Shown: positions 7,453-12,134 of the stretch, one piece after another
Position numbering within the stretch: position 1 is the stretch's first letter
Layout: every line of letters starts with the position of its first letter
DNA from: Flavipsychrobacter sp.
Lineage (GTDB): Bacteria > Bacteroidota > Bacteroidia > Chitinophagales > Chitinophagaceae
Assembly (NCBI GenBank): GCA_021156265.1
Contig: JAJNBR010000058.1
Coordinates: forward strand, 1 to 12,134
Length of the DNA stretch: 12,134 nucleotides
Direction: 5' to 3'
Notes under the pieces: generated by a model
What the model was told of the DNA's origin: nothing
Databases searched by the model: none
Seen by the model: only the letters and a program-made list of their open reading frames with translations
Made by a program: the position numbers and the translations under genes

Positions 7453-7698
7453 TTAACGTTTAGACTCTTTTACGCCTATTAGAGCACCTTCTACTTCTGT
7501 ATTATTTAATTTGGCTATGATCTGCTCTCCAATGGTACGATCATCTATTTGAACATGCGCGGACGTTTGTAACTTTCCCGAGTAGGCGTTAACAATCGAC
7601 CGTATCTGGCGTACTGTAACCTCGCTAAATTCTTTCAACAATACTTCGACGTCAGAAACAGTCGTACGGCTGTCCATGTTGCTTATCACTATATTCAT
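7453..7698 (-). CDS. Degenerate RRM-like small protein (81 aa)
   Basis: The 81 residues follow the beta-alpha-beta-beta-alpha-beta plan of a single RNA-recognition motif. The first strand MNIVISNM resembles RNP2, a helix follows (DVEVLLKEFSEV), the central strand TSAHVQID occupies the RNP1 position, and the last helix and strand (IIAKLNN, then ALIGVKES) match the usual ALNG...GR.. pattern of bacterial RRMs. The aromatic residues that stack on RNA in RNP1 and RNP2 are missing, however, so RNA binding may be lost or altered. It is the first gene of a two-gene minus-strand operon with the winged-helix-like protein. No strong promoter is visible; TACATTTC (7720-7727, minus) fits the -7 box in five of six fixed positions. 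Confidence 0.75.
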   Translation of the reverse strand: MNIVISNMDSRTTVSDVEVLLKEFSEVTVRQIRSIVNAYSGKLQTSAHVQIDDRTIGEQIIAKLNNTEVEGALIGVKESKR

Positions 7699-8051
7699 AT
7701 TATACCTGAGCGTTTGAATGAAATGTAAGCAGAACCGGGAGGGGAAACTTGCAGATCAGAAAATCAGAACGGTGAAGTTACGCCTTTTAAACGGAGCAGA
7801 GGGCCTGTTTTTTTACGATTGGTGTTTTAGTGGCACGCTTTTAACACTGTGTATCATGTACATAAGGCAAAAAAGGCAGATCTGTTAGACTAAAAACCAA
7901 CGCTAATCCCCGGAGCCCTGCACAACACCACAATCAGGCGATGAAGTCCCGGACGATAGCAGTTAATAGGTAACATCTGATTACATAGTACAATAAAAAA
8001 ACAGGGGAATAAAGTTCCCAATACCTGCATCAATAAAAACGGCAATAGCCA
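7699..8051. other. Intergenic region without a convincing gene
   Basis: About 350 bases separate divergent small genes. A 56-codon plus-strand frame (7718-7888) is the longest open stretch noted; it is not supported by any known sequence. A small foldable element, CAGG...GGAA-TTCC...CCTG (8002-8027), lies just before the next gene but is too weak to call. A 5-bp pair GTGTT/AACAC around 7820-7847 is also weak. No tRNA or recognised riboswitch was seen. Confidence 0.5.
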
Positions 8052-8306
8052 ATGCGGGTCTTAAACAAAAAGACAATGGCAAACTTTGTGAAGGCACAAC
8101 AGGATCCCAAGTACCGGATACACAACATGGCGGTAAATATCGAGCACGTAAAGTCTATCAGCAAAGAGACGAGCGGCTTTAGTTACACTATTGTTTTTCA
8201 GTTCAATGAAAAGCAATCATTCGAATGGAGCTATCGCTTTTCATCAGACCGTGATGCCGACTTTGGCCGACTACAGGAATTGCTTGAGTTCAAGCACATG
8301 GTCTAG
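8052..8306 (+). CDS. Small protein of unknown function (84 aa, or 76 from an internal start)
   Basis: From the ATG at 8052 the frame encodes 84 residues. A second ATG at 8076 gives 76 and is preceded by an A-rich stretch (AAACAAAAAGACA), typical of Bacteroidota starts, so the shorter form is also plausible. The sequence has beta-strand-like segments YTIVFQF and FEWSYRF, with an Arg-Asp-rich turn and a C-terminal helix (FGRLQELLEF), suggesting a small alpha/beta or PH-like fold. There is no signal peptide or membrane segment. It converges on the NA37 gene, overlapping by four bases. Function unknown. Confidence 0.6.
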   Translation: MRVLNKKTMANFVKAQQDPKYRIHNMAVNIEHVKSISKETSGFSYTIVFQFNEKQSFEWSYRFSSDRDADFGRLQELLEFKHMV

Positions 8307-9346
8307 GCCTCCTCCTCGAAATATATCTTATAATAGTGTTTTCCAACGGCGGCATCATAACCTTTTTCGATCAGGTCGCGGTCGCCATGTATATAAATAT
8401 GGAAGTTCTTGTCGAGCTTAAGCACGCTCTTGAAAATGCGTGCCTGCTTTTTTACAGCCGGTGTTGATATATCGAAGCGCTCAGGTAGCTCGAAGTCGTT
8501 GGCCTCGGAATAACTTTCACCAAATTGCCGGAATGATTTGATCAGCCCGCCGTCCTCGAATACCGTCTTCTCGAAGTCCTTTTTATTGAATGATTCATTG
8601 GACCTGAAGTATTCAACCGATTTATTCAGCAGGTCGATCTGGTCAGCTTTTTCCATATCAAACTCCTGCGGTATCTGCTTGGCTATGAATTGCTTGGTAA
8701 GATTTAGGAATTGATTGGTCTGGAAATATTCGTTGGCCTGTGGCATAACACTCAGGAAGGTCTCGCGCCAGAATACTGCTTCCTCTCCCCTGTTGCTATC
8801 GTGTATCAGCACATCAAACCCTTTCTCAGCGTTAGTAGGAAATACCAGGCAAGCCTTGTCGAACTTGCCGAGGTCTATGCCTTCTTTCAATTCACCACGT
8901 ATCTCGCTGTCTTCTATGTTCAGATCAAAGAAATTCGTTCTCGTTTCTGTTTTGAATATCCCGATCGCATCTACAAATGCGCCGTTCACGCTGCTGTTCT
9001 CGAAATAGCACACATAGAGCTCTCCCGGTTTTATCTTGGGATGTGTCGTAGCCTCGTGCAAATGCTTAGCTATGCTGGCCGATTTCTTATGGAAGTCTTT
9101 AGTCTCTGCGAGCGCATCGAGACAATAGTTATAAACCTCATTGTAATCGAGCGATGTAAGATGATGGAAAGAAAATAACTCTGGCTTCTCCTGGAACTTG
9201 CTCAGAAACGAATCTTTGATAATAGCCTTGTCTCTGTCGTGCAGGTCTTGTGGCTTCTTCGACACGACGATCTCCTGCCCCAAACCTTTATTACCAACAT
9301 AGTGTACCGACAGCTTCGTGAGCGCTGTTCCGCTTAGATCAATCAT
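8303..9346 (-). CDS. Nucleoid-associated protein, NA37/YejK family
   Basis: This 347-residue protein belongs to the NA37 family (E. coli YejK, 335 residues), which associates with the nucleoid; its molecular role is poorly defined. It shows the family beginning (a short strand, then LSVHYVGNKG), the middle GELYVCYFE...GAFVDAIGIFKTE block and the LIHDSNRGEEAVFWRE segment, and ends in a charged EEEA tail. Length is close to the family norm. The start at 9346 is fixed because an in-frame TAG lies four codons upstream (its T-A-G is also part of the promoter -7 box). The gene's stop overlaps the stop of the convergent small gene through the shared CTAG at 8303-8306. It is expressed from its own promoter just upstream (see 9351-9381). 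Confidence 0.93.
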   Translation of the reverse strand: MIDLSGTALTKLSVHYVGNKGLGQEIVVSKKPQDLHDRDKAIIKDSFLSKFQEKPELFSFHHLTSLDYNEVYNYCLDALAETKDFHKKSASIAKHLHEATTHPKIKPGELYVCYFENSSVNGAFVDAIGIFKTETRTNFFDLNIEDSEIRGELKEGIDLGKFDKACLVFPTNAEKGFDVLIHDSNRGEEAVFWRETFLSVMPQANEYFQTNQFLNLTKQFIAKQIPQEFDMEKADQIDLLNKSVEYFRSNESFNKKDFEKTVFEDGGLIKSFRQFGESYSEANDFELPERFDISTPAVKKQARIFKSVLKLDKNFHIYIHGDRDLIEKGYDAAVGKHYYKIYFEEEA

Positions 9347-9350
9347 GGCG

Positions 9351-9381
9351 CAAAACTATTGCATAGACAGGTGAAGGCAAA
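9351..9381 (-). promoter_or_regulatory. Bacteroidota promoter of the NA37 gene (TTTG-N19-TAGTTTTG)
   Basis: On the minus strand a TTTG (9378-9381) is followed after 19 bases by TAGTTTTG (9351-9358). Both match the -33 and -7 boxes of Bacteroidota sigma promoters at the usual spacing. The predicted start of transcription falls at or within a few bases of the ATG at 9346, implying a leaderless or near-leaderless mRNA. Confidence 0.65.
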
Positions 9382-9389
9382 GCCCCAGG

Positions 9390-9893
9390 TTAAAAACACT
9401 CCGTCCGGTCGAAGGTGAACTTGGCTGTGGCATCATTGAAGAAGAAAACAGACCGGAAACCTCCGCTATTATCGAAAACAGCTTTGTATTTATTAAAAGT
9501 CTTACGCGTTACGTTCATAGGCATTACCCACACCGTCCAGAACGAATGTTTTGCGAGACCGTCGCTAAGGTATAATATCACCGCATTGCTATCCTGCTGC
9601 TGCTGGTACAGCGTTTTAGCGTCCTGTTCAACATCCACCACGCGGATGTTATAGCCAGCCACCTGCTCCGGCACGTTCTGCAGGTAGTTGGTCTTCATAA
9701 TATAGATGGTCTTAGTGGCCGGCTTTATGATCTTTTCGGGTAGCTTACATACCACCGAGTCATTGCTTTTGGCAAATTCACGTATCACAAAATTGATGCA
9801 ATCGTGATTGCGGAAACCCTCGAATCCGAATTTCGGCTGTTGAGCAGATAGGCTGAAAGGCAGGACCAGCAACAGGTATAGCAAGTATTTCAT
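9390..9893 (-). CDS. Small exported protein of unknown function (167 aa)
   Basis: The product begins with a Sec signal peptide: MKY, a hydrophobic core LLYLLLVLPF and a likely cleavage site SLSA before QQ at about residue 17. There is no lipobox cysteine, so it is probably periplasmic or secreted rather than anchored. The mature part of about 150 residues has cysteines at 32, 49 and near the C-terminus (166) and a Gln-rich stretch (YQQQQDSN). I do not recognise the family. It lies 43 bases upstream of the NA37 gene on the same strand; since NA37 has its own promoter, cotranscription is possible but not required. It diverges from the FAD oxidoreductase gene with 77 bases between. Confidence 0.8.
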   Translation of the reverse strand: MKYLLYLLLVLPFSLSAQQPKFGFEGFRNHDCINFVIREFAKSNDSVVCKLPEKIIKPATKTIYIMKTNYLQNVPEQVAGYNIRVVDVEQDAKTLYQQQQDSNAVILYLSDGLAKHSFWTVWVMPMNVTRKTFNKYKAVFDNSGGFRSVFFFNDATAKFTFDRTECF

Positions 9894-9970
9894 GTGTACA
9901 AATTACAATAACTCCGGCGGTTTTTAGCTTTTTCACTTTAATTTCTTCATTTTTGAAGACAACCGATAAC

Positions 9971-11110
9971 ATGCTTAGCTACTGGGAACAGCAAAGTTTT
10001 CTACACTACGACCATATAATTGTCGGCTCCGGTATCGTGGGCCTTAGTACGGCCATTGAATTGAAAGAGCGGTTTCCCAGCGCACGGGTATTAGTACTGG
10101 AGCGAGGCTTGCTACCCACCGGTGCAAGCAGCCGTAACGCAGGTTTCGCCTGCATGGGCAGCCTTACAGAATTGCTTGACGACAACCAATATGCTACCGA
10201 TGCACAAATAGTAGAATTGTTTGATCAGCGCAAAAAGGGACTGGAACGCCTGCGGAACCGGCTAGGTAATGCAAACATCGGGTATGCACAAAACGGAAGT
10301 TATGAGCTCATCGGCCAATCAGAACTTGGCACGCTGGATCATATGGACCGTCTCAACGACTTGCTGTTGCCCATCACACAGCAACCGGCATTCCGGCTCG
10401 TAAATGAAAAGATCACGGATTTTGGCTTCTCAACCAACTATACGAAAGCCCTGATTGAAAACACCTGCGAAGGTGAATTGCATACCGGCAAAATGCTCCG
10501 CGCTTTATCGGACCTGGCGTTAAGCAAGGGAATAGAAATAAAGACGGGTGCAGAGGTAACGCGCTTCGAGGATAACGATACCTATGTTGCTGTGTTTATA
10601 GCCGACCCCGTGCGTGGCAATGAACTTGCGTTGCACGCTAACACCCTTAGCCTTTGCACCAATGCCTTTACATCACAGTTGCTGCCGGGTGAAGATGTAA
10701 AACCCGGGCGAGGACAAGTACTGGTGACGCAGCCGATACCTGACTTGAAGTTCAAAGGAGTTTATCATTTCGATAAAGGCTATTATTACTTCCGCGAGAT
10801 AGATGGACGCATTCTGCTTGGCGGAGGCCGTAATCTTGATTTTGAAGGTGAAACAACTACAGATATAGCGCTCAACCCGACCATCCAAATAGACCTCGAA
10901 CAAAAACTACGCGGCATTATTATTCCTGGTGTTCACTATCATATAGAGTTGCGCTGGGCAGGCATTATGGCCTTCGGCGCTACTAAACAGCCCATCGTGA
11001 AAGCACATTCAAAAAGAGTGTTTGGTGCTTACCGCATGGGAGGCATGGGCGTAGCGCTGGGTAGCCAGTCGGCTATGCAGCTGGCAGACATCATACAATC
11101 CCAAATGTAA
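9971..11110 (+). CDS. FAD-dependent oxidoreductase, DAO family
   Basis: This 379-residue flavoprotein of the D-amino acid oxidase / glycine oxidase / PuuB-like family probably oxidises an amino acid or amine; the substrate is unknown. The N-terminal Rossmann fold shows DHIIVGSGIVGLSTA with GSGIVG at 19-24, and Glu44 (VLERG) ends the second strand to bind the ribose. GASSRNAGFA (51-60) is the family's substrate/FAD loop. Near the C-terminus, RWAGIMAFG and GGMGVALGS resemble the second FAD-binding part. An in-frame TTG at 9953 would add six residues, but the ATG at 9971 was chosen because the sequence match to the family begins there. It has 57 bases to the cytochrome gene, so cotranscription is possible. 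Lacks signal peptide, so cytosolic. Confidence 0.88.
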   Translation: MLSYWEQQSFLHYDHIIVGSGIVGLSTAIELKERFPSARVLVLERGLLPTGASSRNAGFACMGSLTELLDDNQYATDAQIVELFDQRKKGLERLRNRLGNANIGYAQNGSYELIGQSELGTLDHMDRLNDLLLPITQQPAFRLVNEKITDFGFSTNYTKALIENTCEGELHTGKMLRALSDLALSKGIEIKTGAEVTRFEDNDTYVAVFIADPVRGNELALHANTLSLCTNAFTSQLLPGEDVKPGRGQVLVTQPIPDLKFKGVYHFDKGYYYFREIDGRILLGGGRNLDFEGETTTDIALNPTIQIDLEQKLRGIIIPGVHYHIELRWAGIMAFGATKQPIVKAHSKRVFGAYRMGGMGVALGSQSAMQLADIIQSQM

Positions 11111-11167
11111 CATACAGTTATAAGTACCCCGCTTTTCTCTTATTTTGCGGAGGCTTCTGCCCTGTTT

Positions 11168-12134
11168 ATGCGGACAAAATTTACCAGGACAATTTTATTG
11201 GTTAGCGCGATGGCAGCTATCATACTGCCCTCATTTTTTTGCAATACCCCGGAAGGCAACGAAGTGGAGAGCGAACATTCATCGCCGTGGAAGAGTGTCT
11301 ATGATACCACTATCGGCTATGCAGGCATGCAGGAGTGCCGCACTTGCCACGAAGACATCTACCAGACTTTCATACAAACCGGCATGGGTCAGTCGTACGA
11401 TCACGCGACGAAACAGAAGTCTGCTGCTGATTTTTCTGCACATGCTATTGTCTACGATAAAGAGCTTGACTTTTACTACAAACCTTTCTGGCAAAATGAT
11501 TCTTTGTACTTCCTCGAATTTCGCACTGAAGGGAATGACACCGTCCATAAAAGGCTGCAGAAGATCGACTACGTCATAGGCTCAGGCCAGCATACCAACT
11601 CGCATATCTTCAGCACAAATGGTTATCTGTACCAGGCGCCCATTACCTTTTACACGCAGAAGCGTAAATGGGATCTGGCCCCAGGTTTTGAGAATGGCAC
11701 AAACACCCGTTTCAGCAGGCTGATAGAAAGCGAATGTATGACCTGCCACAACGGCCTGCCTGAGTTTGTACCCAACAGCCAGAACAAATATGTGTCGCTG
11801 AAACGCGGAATAGACTGCGAACGCTGCCATGGTCCCGGCGAACTACATGTAAAAGAAAAGCGCGCAGGCAATATCGTAGATACCTCGAAAAGCCCTGACT
11901 ATACGATCGTCAATCCGCGCAGGCTGTCAACGGAGTTGCAGAACAATATTTGTCAGCGTTGCCATCTTCAAGGTATCGCTGTACTCAACGATGGGAAAAA
12001 TTTCTTCGATTTCCGTCCGGGCATGCATTTGTCAGAAGTAATGAACGTGTTCATGCCTCAGTACGAAGGCGCCCAGGATAAGATGATCATGGCCTCGCAT
12101 GTGGAGCGGATGAAGAAGAGCGCCTGCTATGTGA
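11168..12134 (+). CDS. Multihaem c-type cytochrome lipoprotein (cytochrome c554-like), truncated by the window
   Basis: The frame from ATG 11168 stays open to the right edge, giving at least 322 residues. A signal segment (ILLVSAMAAIILPSFFC) ends in Cys25, probably the lipidated residue, though SFFC is a poor lipobox. Four haem-binding CxxCH sites are present: 57-61 (CRTCH), 190-194 (CMTCH), 217-221 (CERCH) and 262-266 (CQRCH). A further Cys at 320 probably begins the next one. The blocks around the sites (IGSGQHTNSH, DLAPGF, TCHNGLP, GIDCERCHGPGE) match, from memory, Bacteroidota and Planctomycete multihaem proteins of the cytochrome c554 type, which often carry a C-terminal TPR domain. It acts in electron transfer at the cell envelope; its electron partner is unknown. 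Confidence 0.9.
   Translation, partial: MRTKFTRTILLVSAMAAIILPSFFCNTPEGNEVESEHSSPWKSVYDTTIGYAGMQECRTCHEDIYQTFIQTGMGQSYDHATKQKSAADFSAHAIVYDKELDFYYKPFWQNDSLYFLEFRTEGNDTVHKRLQKIDYVIGSGQHTNSHIFSTNGYLYQAPITFYTQKRKWDLAPGFENGTNTRFSRLIESECMTCHNGLPEFVPNSQNKYVSLKRGIDCERCHGPGELHVKEKRAGNIVDTSKSPDYTIVNPRRLSTELQNNICQRCHLQGIAVLNDGKNFFDFRPGMHLSEVMNVFMPQYEGAQDKMIMASHVERMKKSACYV

Noticed and set aside
8002..8027. Small hairpin CAGG-GGAA...TTCC...CCTG before the gene at 8052
   Set aside because: Stem is broken, short and A/T-looped, with no match to a known RNA family.
8711..9178. 155-codon frame on the plus strand opposite NA37
   Set aside because: It lies inside the clearly conserved NA37 gene in another frame and has no recognisable domain.
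9953..9970. TTG start that adds six residues to the FAD oxidoreductase
   Set aside because: TTG is rare in this group and the family's sequence match begins at ATG 9971.

Overview
The window looks like chromosomal DNA from a member of the Bacteroidota, most like the Chitinophagaceae and relatives. Three things point there. The protein families have a Bacteroidota flavour (an NA37 nucleoid protein, an RRM-type small protein, a DinB-like protein, a lipoprotein-like multihaem cytochrome). Promoters fit the Bacteroidota pattern TTTG...TAnnTTTG rather than the E. coli one. Start codons are preceded by A/T-rich DNA instead of clear Shine-Dalgarno sites. No mobile element, CRISPR array, tRNA or rRNA was seen. 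The genes read as ordinary, intact chromosomal genes.

Layout. (1) 1-803: end of an unrecognised gene whose frame is open at the left edge, closed by a strong hairpin terminator. (2) 965-2860: stand-alone dnaK with its own terminator, then a 59-codon gene for a very basic, charged small protein (2958-3137). (3) 3159-3188: a bidirectional hairpin separates that gene from a convergent DinB-family gene (3192-3680, minus). (4) 3724-7198: a co-directional run of three metabolic genes: a Cys/Met-metabolism PLP enzyme, a PcaF/PaaJ-type thiolase, and a 334-residue ACMSD (aminocarboxymuconate-semialdehyde decarboxylase). (5) 7210-7698, minus: a tight pair of about 80-residue proteins, one winged-helix-like and one a degenerate RRM-like fold. 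(6) 7699-8051: about 350 bases without a convincing gene. (7) 8052-8306: a small unknown gene that converges on, and shares its stop tetranucleotide CTAG with, an NA37 nucleoid-associated protein gene (8303-9346, minus); upstream of that lies a gene for a small exported protein (9390-9893, minus). (8) 9971-11110: an FAD-dependent DAO-family oxidoreductase, followed by the start of a multihaem c-type cytochrome lipoprotein that runs off the right edge.

How the genes may work together. The ACMSD and thiolase genes suggest aromatic (tryptophan/3-hydroxyanthranilate) catabolism, with the PLP enzyme serving sulfur amino acid metabolism; this link is inferred from gene order only. The small RRM/winged-helix pair looks regulatory. 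The FAD oxidoreductase and cytochrome may both be redox proteins, but nothing in the sequence proves a shared pathway.

No clearly new system was found. The best leads are the NA37 promoter, which fits the consensus at both boxes but implies a leaderless mRNA, the degenerate-RRM plus winged-helix operon, the ACMSD-thiolase cluster, and the small charged protein.
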